Source of the DNA: Lepraria neglecta
Lineage: Eukaryota > Ascomycota > Lecanoromycetes > Lecanorales > Stereocaulaceae
Reading direction: 5' to 3'
NCBI GenBank assembly: GCA_033220425.1
Contig: CM065646.1
Location: 627,501-691,500 of the forward strand
Length of the DNA: 64,000 nucleotides
Positions 10,631 through 22,497 of the stretch are shown here, piece by piece. The stretch's first letter is position 1. Each line of letters begins with the position of its first letter. Both the position numbers and the translations under genes were made by a program. The notes below the pieces were generated by a model that saw nothing but the letters and a program-made list of their open reading frames with translations, did not search any database and was not told where the DNA came from.

Positions 10631-13324
10631 CTAACTTATCCTCTCAAACCTCTCCTTCGCCTTATCCTTCGTCCTCTCGAGGAACTCCCCATAGCCTCCC
10701 CTCGTGTTCCGCTCCGCCTCATCAACCGCATCGCCAATCTTCCCTCCTTGAGCCCCCAAGCCCACCCCCTGGACATACATATTCGTAGCTATTGGCGCTG
10801 TCATTCCAGTGCCCTGAGCTCCCAGACCTTCGCCGGCTGACCAACCCATCTTGCCAAGCAGCGAAGCACCTTTTGACGGAGCTGGAGCTGGCTCGTCATC
10901 GGCATCCTCTTCAGGCTGGCTTGCGGACTTCTTCATAGGCAGAGAAATCTTCTTAGGCCCGCCGAATGCCGCGCGTCGCTCCTTAGCTCGATCACGGTAT
11001 TCAAAAGCGTCATCCCCAGAATTCGTTGCAGCGATGCCCGCTTTGGCCACTTTGGCTTGAGCTTTAGATACTAGGTCCTCTTTCTTGAGATTTTCGCGGT
11101 GGAGGTCGCTGAGTCGCTCGTGCTTATTTACCTCAGTCTCCGTCTTGAACTGACGAGAACAAAGATAGCAGCATTTCTTCGTTAGATCAGCATAGGATTT
11201 TACAGGTGCTGTGTTGCTTTCAGAATCGCCATTCTTATCCGACGGTTGGTTGGCTTCCTGCTCAGTTTTGAGAGATACATCCGGCTTTACGCCGTGAAGC
11301 TCCGCGTGGCGATTACTCCAGAACTGTAGATGTGCCGGGGCAGTCTTTTTCTGTTTGGCGGCAGCGCTGGCTTCTGCTTTTCTCTTCTTTGCCTTGGCTT
11401 CGGCCTCTTTTCCGGGTTGCAGAAGACCTTCGTTCTCAGCAGCAGCGGCAGCTTGGTCGGCCGCGGAGCGGACTTGACCCTCGCCAGTAGTAGAACTAGC
11501 TCTCGGCGAGCCAGTAGACACGACCAACTCGCTTGCCCAAGCATCTTTGTCCCAATAAGCAAGCCTGGTAGCTGTGTTACCAAGTGGACTGAAGGTAAAA
11601 CGCTCCGTGTCCTCTGATACATTGAATTCGGGAACGAAGACACCGGCATGTATGTAGTCGGCTGTGACAGGTTTCGAGGAGATCGTAAACTTTTCGAACG
11701 AGTTATAGCGTATGAGAGCGGCCTGTGCGTCCTGCTCAGCTTGTCAGCGATCACTTGCAATATTCGACTAAGGAAGACCCACGTCAATGGTAGCAAATTC
11801 AGCAAAGCCGTATCGCCAGCTTTCGTTGCTGCGTCTATCTCGGACCAGAAGAACTCTTCGAAGACTGCCCTCTTTTGCACCAAGGTTCGCATCTCCTGTA
11901 GTCGAGGCAACCTTCGCATTGCTCTTTTTCGACGACGAGGCAGCAGGAGGTGATGACCTCCGACTTGGTTTGTAAAGCTTACCTACTCCCTTCGTAAGTA
12001 GGTCTTCTGTCACTGTAGGCTCCAGTCCTCGTAGGAGCAGGAATTGTGATGGAGCGCCGTTCGGTGAAGCATCGCTATCGCCACTGTTAAGATATTGGGG
12101 TTTCGCCGCTGCTAGTTGAGCATAGCCTGCCATGTCTAAGAATGTCAAAGCCACGTCATTCCTGAATTGCTAGATATCACGTACCGATCTGCGGTGTCTG
12201 ACATCTATGGCACTTTGTTCGGCCAGGAAAGTTGACGAATGTGCACTGTCCGATGTTTAGCGATGCCACGATGGGATAGCCAGTGATATCTCACGATTTT
12301 GCAGGTCCATTCCCCGTCCGCCTTGTCACCTCGAGGACGTTCATCCCTCTCACGACTGTAAGCTATTCGGACTTTGGCTGCTTGATCGTCATTGTCTGTT
12401 GAACTATTGCCATAAAGGTAGATCATTGGATAGTTGCGCTCCACGAAAGCCTTCGACTCCTCAAGAGTCGCGAATCGTAGGAAGCCAAAGCCTCGAGACA
12501 CTTCTGTCATTCGGTTAGAAAATGTCTACAAGGCATCTCTGGACGCTGGACGTACTAGTCTGTCGATCTTTGATGACTCGAACATCGTCGAGTTTCTCAA
12601 CATGGTGGTTCTGCTTCAACTCCTTCGAGATCTGTGAGACCAAGAATATTGCATGTCTTAGCCAGAGTCCGAAAATATATTCAAATCACACTTAGGCTCT
12701 TATAGTATTGAAAGTCTTGTATTGAGGATCGAGTTTTTGGTAGGAAGGGGTGGCCAACGTCTTCCTCTGTCATCTCGAGCATAAGTCCTTCCATTATCAC
12801 TTCTCTGCTAGGCGGGCCTCCATAGTATGGTGATCGATCTCTTCGACGGCTTGGACTCCGACTTCGGCTTCGACTTCGACTACGGCTGCCGTAGCTTGGG
12901 GATCTGTAATCTTCGTGGTCTCTGTCACGGTACGTTCTTCTGTCTTTTCCCCTTGGAGATGGCGAGCGGCCTCTTCGATAGTCACCGTAGCCTCCGTTAT
13001 CGTCTTGTCGCACCCTCATTTTACTCTCCTTGCGAATAGAAGCGCCTTTGATTTCGAATTCGTCTCCACTATGTGAGTTCCTATGTCGGTCTTCCCAAAA
13101 GCCATCATTAGCAGACGCGCAGGCTGAGCGATGTGAGTGTCCTCTTATGGTTTACCATGTGGAGGAGATGAGTAACGTTCGCGTGGCGATGGAGTCCGCC
13201 TGTATCGATTTCTGGAATATGATCTAGGATACTGGTCTTGGTACATTCTCCCGTCTCGACTACGCTGATGCGGGGCGTAAGGGTGCTGATACGCGGGCTC
13301 CCTGGGGTAGCGATTTGCAGACAT
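10631..13324 (-). CDS. RBM5/RBM10-like RNA-binding splicing protein (RS, RRM, RanBP2 zinc finger, RRM, C2H2, G-patch)
   Basis: A multi-exon gene encoding a probable spliceosome-associated protein. Reading from the N-terminus (MSANRYPREPAYQHPYAPHQ, 13324) there is an Arg/Ser tract around 12830-12880. RRM1 follows, with REVIMEGLMLEMTEED, DDVRVIKDRQ and SRGFGFLRFATLEES. A RanBP2-type zinc finger, WTCKI-CTFVNFPGRTKCHRC, is assembled across an intron near 12242-12294. RRM2 has FLLLRGLEPTVTEDLL and RYGFAEFATID. A C2H2-like finger, CCYLCSRQFKTETEVNKHER, is near 11110-11170. A G-patch (LLGKMGWSAGEGLGAQGTGM) lies near the end. This order matches RBM5-family proteins. The join across the first intron (about 13060-13155) is not clean in frame by eye, so the exact N-terminal exons are uncertain. 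Confidence 0.8.
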
Positions 13325-13492
13325 GATGGAATTGAAAGTGAGTGCTCGATGTTGCCGCCGACCGTCACTCGCTGGCGGCAAAGCCTCTCAAGCGTTTAAA
13401 GGTTTCATGAGGTTGAGAGAATAAAGAGAGAGGATAGAGGTGGTCGGTCGGTCGGTCGGTTCGAGTTGCATCCCGCGTTCACTTAGAAGTTA

Positions 13493-15621
13493 TCCCGGCC
13501 CGACGACACCTCCGGCTCAGCGACACCCTACACGAAAAAATCATCAAATTTTCAATCATGGATTGCTCTACCCACAACGCTCGTATTGATCTCGCAGTCG
13601 CTGATTTGCATCAGCAAGAGAAGCCTAATTTCAAGGCTACCGCTAGAAAACATGCCGTCAACAATACGACCTTGAAACGCCGATACCAACGCCGACAGCT
13701 GTCCAAGCAAGCTGCTTCTTCCGAATATCGCTAATACCTTACTTTCGCTTAAGAAGAGACCTTGATAGGCTTAATCAATAGCCTAACCGATCGTGGAATA
13801 CCTCCTACCAGCCAAATTGTACGCAATTTAGCACAAGAGATGATTGGCCGGCCGGTAGGGAAGAACTGGACTGGCGATTTTGTCAAGCGCTACAAAACTA
13901 GGCTCAGAAGCCTCTATCTACGAAATATCGATAGCCAGCGAATAAAAGCAGAGTATGCGCCTTTATTCAAGTAATTCTATAACTTGGTAACTCTTCCGAA
14001 GCGTTGGTTAGTTAGATTGCTAATATTCAATATAGCTAATCGCCGCTGTCGAGAAATATAATATTACCGGCGATAATATCTACAACTGGGATGAAAAAGG
14101 ATTCGTGATTGGCCAAGCAGGTACTACACAGCGTATAATAAGCAGGGAAGCCCTTGAAAACGGCCGTATTATATATGCAAGTCAAGATGGAAGCAGAGAA
14201 TTCATTAGCTTGCTTGCATGTATCAACGCTACAGGAGCTGCTCTCCCTCTATCACTCATCTACAAAGGTGAATATATACTATAAGATACATGGCTAGAGG
14301 ACTGGCTACCTAAAGATACAGCCTATTTCGCAGTCTCATCAAACGGATAGAGTTATAATACTTTAGGTCTTTATTGGCTAGAAGCAATATTTTACTATTA
14401 TATAAGCAAAAGAGCCGGAAGAGGACGTCGTTTATTGATTGTCGATGGATATAGCAGTTATATTAACCTGAAGTTCATTGATCTATATGATAAACTACGT
14501 ATTCTCGTGTTGGTTTTACCTCCATATTCAACGCATCGTTTGTAACCTCTTGATGTATCCCTTTTTGCGCCTTTAGCGTCTTATTATACTAAGGGTCTCA
14601 ATGAATTGATAATAAATAGTCTAGCTATGGTCTCTATGTCGAAAAGAGCCTTTTGGAGCGTCTTCTAGCCTGCTTGGCAGAAGGCATTTATACCTGCAAA
14701 TATCGCTTCCGGCTTCGAAAAAACTGGTATTTGGCCCTACAATCCAGCGATGACTCTAGATAAAATCACCAAGCCGACTCCGACCGAAGCCCCTTCAATA
14801 GTAAAGACACTAATAATATGTCGTGCTGTCCGCCGAGTCCAACGACAATACTATAATTAACCGAATTCACCTTTGCTTAAGAAGCTTTTTCGAGTGAATA
14901 AACGCCTTACTTCTTAGTACTCAGTAGACCAATATATTATTAAAGGCTTAATAGTATCCCTTAGGAATGAAAAGAAGAAGAGATAACGTGGTAAACGCCT
15001 TAATCTGCTTGGTGAAGAAGATTCTGGGCCTTAATTCTTTAGCCTATAGCGAGTATAAGCTGCCCGTTAATTTCAAGCTACAAAAGACGCTGAAGAAGTA
15101 CTACGACAGCAGCAAGCCCTTGATAAAAAAGCTTTAGTAGCTACTAGAAAGGCTTAAAAAGAGGAGGATAAGCTATATAGGGCAATACTCGCTACCAAAA
15201 GACGTCAACTCGCTGCAGAAGCGTTAGCCTAGAAAGCTGTAGATAAGCAAGCTCAAAAAGAGCTAAGAGAAGCAGCAAAACACTATAGCGCAGGGTAACT
15301 AAGCTTAAACAAGTAATCTATAAAGCTTCTAAAAGCTTAAAAGACTCTTAAGAAGCAAGTAAAAGGGTCTAGTCATGCTATCGTCGTATTATAAGTCGAG
15401 GAGGTGATTTCAGCTATATCTCGTGGAAGGAAGGTTTAACGCCCACGGCGCTTTGATATATAAGGATTCTGGGCTCAATCATTGTATATACACCTTCTAT
15501 CTACTATATATTTAATTCTAAACTCACCAATCGTTGCGGTTGTTGATTGGTGACGAATATGGTATTTTAATGATTTCGTCAAAAGGGTGTCGCCGGGCCG
15601 GGGGTGTCGCCGAGCAGGGAT
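13493..15621 (+). mobile_element. Fot1/pogo-like DNA transposon, RIP-type decay
   Basis: A 2.13-kb element flanked by TA (13491-13492 and 15622-15623). Its imperfect terminal inverted repeats of about 37 bp each contain two copies of a CGGC-CGACACC-like submotif (left 13493-13529; right about 15585-15621, as reverse complement). It holds one transposase gene with many stops. The element sits immediately upstream of the RBM5-like gene, whose start is 170 bp away at 13324. Confidence 0.85.
13558..15299 (+). pseudogene. Pogo-type DDE transposase, many stops
   Basis: Starts MDCSTHNARIDLAVADLHQQ. It shows the CENP-B-like N-terminal HTH (ATARKHAVNNTTLKRRY), the second DNA-binding module (GRPVGKNWTGDFVKRYKTRL) and the DDE domain: NWDEKGFVIG near 14088, SQDGSREFISLLACI, LLIVDGYSSYINLKFID near 14440, and FEKTGIWPYNPAMT near 14720. 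A likely intron runs from about 13984 to 14033 (GTAACT...ATATAG). A Lys/Glu/Ala-rich coiled tail follows. In-frame stops at 13732, 13750 and 13972, and later ones in IL*DTW, NG*SY and RL*PLD, fall where the family has Gln or Trp. That is the expected result of C-to-T change in CpA on either strand. Confidence 0.85.
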
Positions 15622-16035
15622 TACGTCTATTCTAGCGCGGGGAATTTCCGAGGCCTCCTGCTAACGGGAAAGAATTCTCGAAGCCTCAGGCTCGAAGGTA
15701 CATCCAGTAACCTTTAAGGGCAAGAGGTATTTAAAAAAGGAAGGGACAAGTACCAACTTCTCGTTACGGCCGTCGTGAGTCATGCTCTGGGCCGCTCTTT
15801 CTTCTTTCACAATCTCCTTCGCCTGGTCGTGACTATGTAAGATGACTCAATCCAATACGAGCTTACCATCAGTCCACTATTACTACTAAAAGCTCCCCTC
15901 TCGCTCATCTAGCATTTTCAAGTCCATTGAAAATCAGTGCTGCGTTTAAATTTTGCACTGTGCTACTACCGCAATCAGTTCACCTGCTCGTTGTTTCTCT
16001 TCTACAACCCATTCAAAACTACAAATTCAGTGGAG
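15622..16035. other. Promoter/5' leader of the MJ1316-domain gene
   Basis: About 410 bp between the transposon and the next start codon. It contains pyrimidine-rich stretches near 15790-15830 and 15990-16010, and no recognised gene. Confidence 0.45.
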
Positions 16036-16734
16036 ATGGCTTCCCACGGACAATCGCCTGATATTGCAGAATCGGAAGCTGATTTAGCAAACATGAGTGT
16101 AGCGTCACAAGTTCAAGATGATGACGAAATGGTGCCTTTGCAGACCACTCAGCTTGAACCAGCCGAAGACAATGGCAGCAACGATGACTCCTCAGATACT
16201 TCACTATCCCCCTCTCGAAAGCCCGCAGTCGCCAGATCCCGTGCGAAGAAATTTCGTAAAGCTGCACACCAAACCCAAAATTCGAAACCACTTCTACGAC
16301 CTGCGAAGGACATCCTCTCCCGCATTCGCCATGATCCAGCGCTGGACGAATCCGAATACGTAGTCGGCTATCACGACCGGCACGCCCCCGAACTAATGGA
16401 AATGGATGTCTCTTCTTGGAAAGGTGGAGGCGATTTTACTGACGAGGAATGGATCCCGCAGCATCGGATTGTGTATTTCCGGAGGAAGGGAGATGAGCCA
16501 GGACGAAAGGTCTGGGATCGAGAGAAGAGGCTTGATAGGCTTTTTGGGAGCGGGATCATGGATCAGCCGGACAAGCATGAAGAACCGCAGGACCAGGAAG
16601 ATCAAGAGGAACAAGGTGGTTTGAACAACGAACCAAGAGCGGTGGTCTCGGACCTACCAGATGATGCGTGTGACTCTAAGTTTCCTGAAGATGGTAGCCT
16701 AAGGCCAATTTCGACAAGGATGCCTTCCTCTTAG
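16036..16734 (+). CDS. MJ1316 (former DUF504) RNA cyclic-end recognition domain protein
   Basis: A single exon of 232 residues starting MASHGQSPDIAESEADLANM. A disordered acidic and basic N-terminal half is followed at about residues 95-180 by an MJ1316-type domain: AKDILSRIRHDPALDESEY, then VVGYHDRHAPELMEM, WIPQHRIVYFRRKGDE and VWDREKRLDRLFGSG. In other proteins this domain is associated with recognition of RNA ends and accompanies tRNA-end or 2'-phosphate enzymes. The C-terminus is Glu/Gln-rich. The start was chosen because the domain-containing frame upstream of it lacks coding character. The partner or substrate is not evident from context. Confidence 0.75.
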   Translation: MASHGQSPDIAESEADLANMSVASQVQDDDEMVPLQTTQLEPAEDNGSNDDSSDTSLSPSRKPAVARSRAKKFRKAAHQTQNSKPLLRPAKDILSRIRHDPALDESEYVVGYHDRHAPELMEMDVSSWKGGGDFTDEEWIPQHRIVYFRRKGDEPGRKVWDREKRLDRLFGSGIMDQPDKHEEPQDQEDQEEQGGLNNEPRAVVSDLPDDACDSKFPEDGSLRPISTRMPSS

Positions 16735-16977
16735 ACTCGAACATAGGTCTCAAGTTCTATCTGTCAAGCCAATGACTATCAGACTCGCTAGGATGAGCTC
16801 TTACGGGGAAAACTACTGTTGAATTGGTTTCGTATAGAGTGCATCCTTGCGTTATCAGTGCAGATCACAGCATGCGCAAGTAGCGAAGGCCCGAGGCGCA
16901 TTCAGACTCTAGAAATAATCATTCGTTATCGACACATACTTAGTACCCACTTAGACACGCTATGCAAGTCATTATTG

Positions 16978-18818
16978 TCAGGCTTCTTCATGTTCGTACT
17001 CGGGTGGCCCAGCATCGTGATGCTCGATCTCCTGCTTGGGGCGAACATGAGGTGTTTCGGGAATGAGATTTCTGACTCGCTCAATGAACTTCTCGCGCAG
17101 ATACCGCTGACACCACCATCCCAAGTACGTCACACAAGCCAAGAAGATTAGAGCGATGTAGCCAGCTCGGTTCCACTGCCAACTCGACTGCCTGTCGTCC
17201 TTGGTATCGCTAGCAAGGGAGATTGTCGTGCGGTCAAAATTGGATGCACACCAGCAATTCTCGAAGATACCGGTGATCTGCATGAGTGTGCCAGCGAATG
17301 TAGTAAACATGGCGAAGATCCAAGCAGGCACAAGGACGAGGATTGAGACCAACATTCCAAGCCATTTTGATCTTAGACCATCAAGCCAATTATGATCTTC
17401 CCAGTATTGGTCATCATGAGCAACCTTGAAATGACTCCACGCAGACAGTATGATGAAAACGAACTGAGCACCGGTGTAGACAAGTATGGTTAGAGCACGA
17501 CAGCCTATGCCAGGCGCTGGAGTCGTATATTCAATCCAGAAGGCTAGCGCACTAGGGAAAAGAATTAGAAGGAAGGCCACGAAGGTGAGGAAAATCCAGC
17601 CTTGTAATGTCAATTCGATATTGTTGCGGAACCAAGGTTGCTTCCATGCTGCAGTCCGTCGAAGCCAGCTGGCCTTGCTCTTGCCTCTGTTCCATATCGA
17701 CACGGGCTCGTACCTTGCACGGTAGCTCGGCGAAAGTCTGGACCATGCTTCCAATCGTGCTTGGACCCTGTCTTCGAGCTCGGAGTGTTCGCTAGCATTG
17801 CCGAGCCGTTGTTGGAAGCTAACCTTGATTCTTCGCATCTTCACAATCGCTGCCGCTGTGCTAGGATTATTACTGGCCAGCAGACATGCGCTGATGGCTG
17901 CAACGTGGACGATGTTCATCCACCAGATGCCGAAAGCGAGTGCTCTGGCCGTATCGTGATCTCCTTCGGCGTTGTGAAGAGTCGCAACGTTGTAGACGAA
18001 AGAGCCGATGTAGAGCAGTATTGGAGCACCAACAGCAGCCCCAAAAGGATACTGACAATCTAGCATGGCGCGCAAATGGATCCCTGTCTCCTCTGGTCGT
18101 TCATCGATATCCAAAATGTGTCCCACCTCTTTCTGCGGGTCAGCCGGCACCCCTTCTATTGCTTGGTTCCCGTTGGTGACTGCAATTAGAAGCTGGACTC
18201 GTTGACGCTTGGTGAGGCCTTGGGGCTGTTGCCTACCGCGAGGCAGATGAGAGCTTTCTAGATATCGTATGATGCTGAAATCTAAAACGACTTCCAGGAG
18301 CCCGCTGAAGATGGATGGCCCTGGAGCTATCATGATCGTGAACACCCACAGAGTGGTATCCATGATCACAATGAGGCCTGCGAAGACCAGAGATAACAAG
18401 GCCTGGAGCCAGTCGTTGAGATGATTTAGGTGGAAATCAAAACACCAATTGGGTGGCTCAAGAACCAAACGTCGGGGTATTGTCATACTGAATATACCGC
18501 CGGTAGAATGTACTGAATGAGGGGCATTGCCCACACATTCGTGTCGCTTGGCGGCGATAACGCGTATCCGGAGCAATGTTGTCGACACCACCAGGTCGGG
18601 ACTGAGAAATCGGGAGCCGGTGGCTTGCCTTCGGCAGGCGTTTGACCGCATGAGTAGTTGTTGGGTGGGAGCAGCAGGGTACCCTGGTTGTATGCTTCCA
18701 CAGCCAAGTCGCAACACTGCGTCCCTGACCCTGGTCCGGCGGCAACCAAATGAAAGGAGAACAAGGCTGATATGATCAAAGCCTTCATGTTGAAGGTTGA
18801 GACCATGAGTGACGACAT
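16978..18818 (-). CDS. Polytopic fungal membrane protein with signal peptide; one apparent frameshift
   Basis: The N-terminus has a cleavable-looking signal (MKALIISALFSFHLVAAGPG, start possible at 18818 or 18788). A Cys-rich luminal stretch follows, with CCDLAVEAYNQG, NNYSCGQTP and WWCRQHCSGY. The second frame, from TIPRRLVLEPPNW (about 18485) to the stop at 16978, adds about 500 residues with roughly eight hydrophobic helices, for example WLQALLSLVFAGLIVIMDTT and GWIFLTFVAFLLILFPSALA. The C-terminus is acidic and His-containing. The two parts are joined out of frame by one base at about 18488-18495 (PLIQYILPAV next to FSMTIPRR), so there is either a one-base deletion or an assembly error. 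I know this as a recurrent uncharacterised ascomycete membrane family; no reaction can be assigned. Confidence 0.65.
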
Positions 18819-19743
18819 CCTAGGTAAAGACTAAAGAAGTGTGATCGTAAATAGCAAAGTCCACGAATCGTTAGATGCTTAAATAGAATGACAAGCAGAA
18901 TATTAGAATAGTCAAAAGCCGGGCTGTCCAGAGTTTTTATAATTCTAGCGGGTCGAGTGCCAGCATGATAAAGCAATCAAAGGTGAACCTAGCTAGCAAG
19001 ACCCGATGCACAGCCTATCTACTCCAGAAAAGATGGTGGATGGGTGTCACACCGGCATCAGGACCAATTGCACAGAGTCGAGACACAACTGAAAGCTTCA
19101 ATGATGGGTTTATCGTGTGAAGGTGTCGAAGCCACAATCAGTTTTCTGCCATGTGAATACGTAAATGCCCTTATCGGATCAATAAACGATGAGTATTCGA
19201 AAAGTGGCGGGGCTCCCAAGTCAGATAACCACCCACAATTGACGAGGCTGCAGCTTGCTACGCTGGCCAAGGCCGCTTTGAAAGGCATCATCAGCCTATT
19301 GGCTCGCAGCGCCGCTCAGGCCGCCGATGCAGCTTGTTTATATCGTTGAATTGCATAGGGGTGTAAATCCCTGCCAATCTTGGGAAGGACGCTCGCTTCG
19401 TGACAATAATGCCTCTCCTAGCATTCGACAATGATGGTCTGATGACGTCTCATCGCAGGTACAAACAAAGTCTAGACGTTCAAGTCACTAGATGAGGCAG
19501 GTGGACATATAGCAACTTTTAATCGATCCAGTAGATGTCTATACGAGTTGGAGGACGTTTGATTCGGGAAGAGGATTGGAGGCGAACTTATTCGAGGACT
19601 TTAATAAGGTAGTAACGTTTTGATTGGCTGACGGTCACGTGGCTCCGCGAAAGGGCTTGGCGCGTCTGCCTTTTCATTTCTAGCCCTCGAACAGATGTCC
19701 ATCTTTCGCATCCCACTATCGCGCTGGTAGAGACGACCTCGTC
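18819..19743. other. Divergent promoter region between membrane-protein gene and KU80
   Basis: About 925 bp separate the two outward-facing starts. The open frames inside (for example 19044-19349) have no motif support. No repeats were recognised. Confidence 0.5.
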
Positions 19744-22404
19744 ATGGCAGACAAGGAGGCGACGGTCTACATTGTAGACATGGGGAGCTCAATGGGCGAA
19801 ATACGCAATGGGCGGAAGGAGTCCGATCTTGATTGGGCTATGACCTATGTATGGGAGAAGATTACAAGTACAGTGAGTACCAGTATAGCCCAACGCTCAG
19901 GAACTATTACTAATGTTCGAAGGTAGCCACAGATCGCAAGGGTGCCCAGCTAGGAGTCATTGGCTTGCGTACAGATCGTATGGTCCAGATCAATCATCAC
20001 GTCTCCAAATATTCACATCCAGTCAGGAACCGAGAACGAATTGGACAAGGAAGACAGCTTCGAGCACATATGCGTGTTGCAAGAGATCGGCCAGTGTGTA
20101 TGCCATACATCGGTCAGGGCTATGGCTAATGGCTTCAAGGGTCCTGCTACCGGGTTTGAAGGAATTGAGGTCGAAGGTCAAAGTTAGCAACACTCACGAT
20201 GGCGACGGTACCTATGCCCGCCAATCCTAAAGTTGAATTGATGCTGATGGATTCAGCCATATCGGCTATCGTCATTGCTATCCAGATGATCACGAAGCAC
20301 TGCAAGAAGCTCAAATGGAAGAGGAGGATTGTACTTGTGACGGACGGTCGAGGCGAGATTGATGCTGATCCGGATGGTGTAGCGGAGATATCGAAGAAGA
20401 TTAAGGAGGACGAGATGGAGCTCGTTGTCGTGTAAGCGGGGACTGGGGGAGGCATAAAGCATGGTTGCTGACAACCTCTAGCGGTGTTGATTTTGACGAC
20501 CTGGATTACGGCTTCAAGGAAGAGGACAAGGACTATGATAAGGTGATAAATTTGGAATGATTACGCCATGTACCTGCTAACAGCTCATCGTCAGGCTACC
20601 AATGAAACCACGCTCAAAGCTCTCGTCGAGGACTGCGACGGCATCTTCGGCACCATGCAACAAGCCATTGAAGAGCTTGGTACCCCACGACTGAAGATTA
20701 CACGGCCAGTACATTCGTTCAAGGGCCAGCTCACCCTTGGGAATCCTGGAACCTATGATTCGGCTCTATGTATCGATATCGAGAGATACCCAAGAGTAAT
20801 GATACGAAAACCGCTCACAGCAAGCCAATTCGTCCAACGGACTGACCTCTCAAACGGCCATCACAGCACACAATCGTCTAATACAGTAATGCCGGATGCG
20901 GATGATCCTGGGTCTAGCGCAGCTCAAGCGGATCCAAATGGCTTGACTTCTGTGAAGAATGCACGGACTTACCAAGTCACCGATGAGGATGCTCCTGGAG
21001 GCAAGCGAGACGTCAGCAGAGATGATCTTGCCAAAGGCTATGAATTTGGACGGACCGCTGTGCATATCAGTGAATCTGATTTGAATGTCGTCAAACTGGA
21101 GACACAAGCCGGCCTTGAGATCATTGGGTTTGTAAATTGGTCGAACGTAAGTGTCTTCCCAAATATTACACTATTTTCATTCGTCTCTGACAAGACTTAG
21201 TATGATCGGTACATGAGTATGTCCGTGTCATGCGTGATAATCGCCCAGAAAACAAATAGTAAGGCCATCATGGCGTTATCGTCACTGATCCATGCTCTTT
21301 TCGAGCTGGAGTCTTATGCTATCGCGAGATTGGTGACGAAGACAAATAAGGAACCTGTGATGGTGCTACTTGCACCATCAATCGAGGTTGACTACGAATG
21401 TTTACTCGACGTACAACTCCCATTCACGGAGGATGTCCGCTCATATAGATTCCCACCATTGGATAAAGTCATAACCGTTTCTGGGAAGGAGATCAAGGAA
21501 CATCGAAACCTACCAGATGATGCCTTGAGCAAGGCCATGAGTGATTATGTCGATCGTATGGATCTCTCAACTTTTGGAAAGGGCGATGAAGGGTATGTAT
21601 GACTCGATGAAAACCTCCGTTCCTGAACTTACCCGCTTACAAATCGTAGAGAGGAGGCAGAGTACATGCCCATGGCTGACACCTACTCCCCCATATTGCA
21701 CCGCATCGACCAAGCCGTACGATGGCGAGCCGTGCATGCTAACGAGCCGGTCCCTCCTGCGTACGAGATATTGACAAGGTACTCCAAACCACCAGAAGAG
21801 CTCGTAGCAAAAGCCCAACGGCAGCTAGAGAAGCTCGTAGCCGCTGCAGACGTCAAAAAAGGTCAGATATTTCACACATGCACGGGCCCCTCAATGAATA
21901 TTCTAATATCCGACAGTCCCGCCAAAAACCCAATCCCGCAAACGCACCCGCAACGCAATCACCCCCCTTTCCGGCCTCGACGTCACCGCCCTCCTCGGCT
22001 CCAACCCCAAGAAAGTAAAAATCACACCTGAAAACCCCATCCCCGAATTCAAGCAAGCACTCGACATTGCCGACGGTGTTGATGGCATCCGCGACGCGGC
22101 TCAACAACTCGCCGCAATAATCAAAACACAGATCAAAGACAGTTTCGGCGATATAGCATATCCACGCGCAGTAGAAGAGTTGGGGGTGCTAAGGGAGGAA
22201 TTGATGGATCTGGAGGAACCAGGGATTTATAACGACCTTATTAAGCAGTTGAAAAAGAAGTTGCTTGCGGAGGAGTTAGGTGGGGATCGGAGAGAAATGT
22301 GGTGGGAGGTGAGGAAGAATAGGTTGGGGTTGATTGAGAAAAAGAGCTCTGAGGTTTCAACAGTTGATGAGGAGGAGGCGAAAGCTTTTCTGCTATCTAA
22401 ATGA
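19744..22404 (+). CDS. ku80: KU80, ATP-dependent DNA helicase II subunit 2
   Basis: One half of the Ku heterodimer that binds DNA double-strand ends for non-homologous end joining and also acts at telomeres. Ten exons keep one frame: 19744-19872, 19923-19977, 20027-20093, 20140-20207, 20257-20431, 20482-20542, 20595-21146, 21201-21592, 21650-21861 and 21917-22404. The N-terminal vWA-like domain starts [18 protein letters not shown]. The Ku beta-barrel core contains [31 protein letters not shown] and YDRY. The C-terminal arm has [20 protein letters not shown], then the Ku80 C-terminal helical region ending [18 protein letters not shown] and [20 protein letters not shown]. Intron 3 (20094-20139) is only 46 nt. 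Skipping it gives a false frameshift, whereas splicing restores [17 protein letters not shown]. The gene appears intact. Confidence 0.93.
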
Positions 22405-22497
22405 GTCATGAATCTATGACGCGTGCCGGTCTTACTTTGGTCCTCCTTTTTGCGGTGCTTTGATCCGCTTTCTCTCATGGCCATGCTGTCTACCATC

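Noticed and set aside
20094-20140. Frameshift in KU80
   Set aside because: Explained by a short standard intron.
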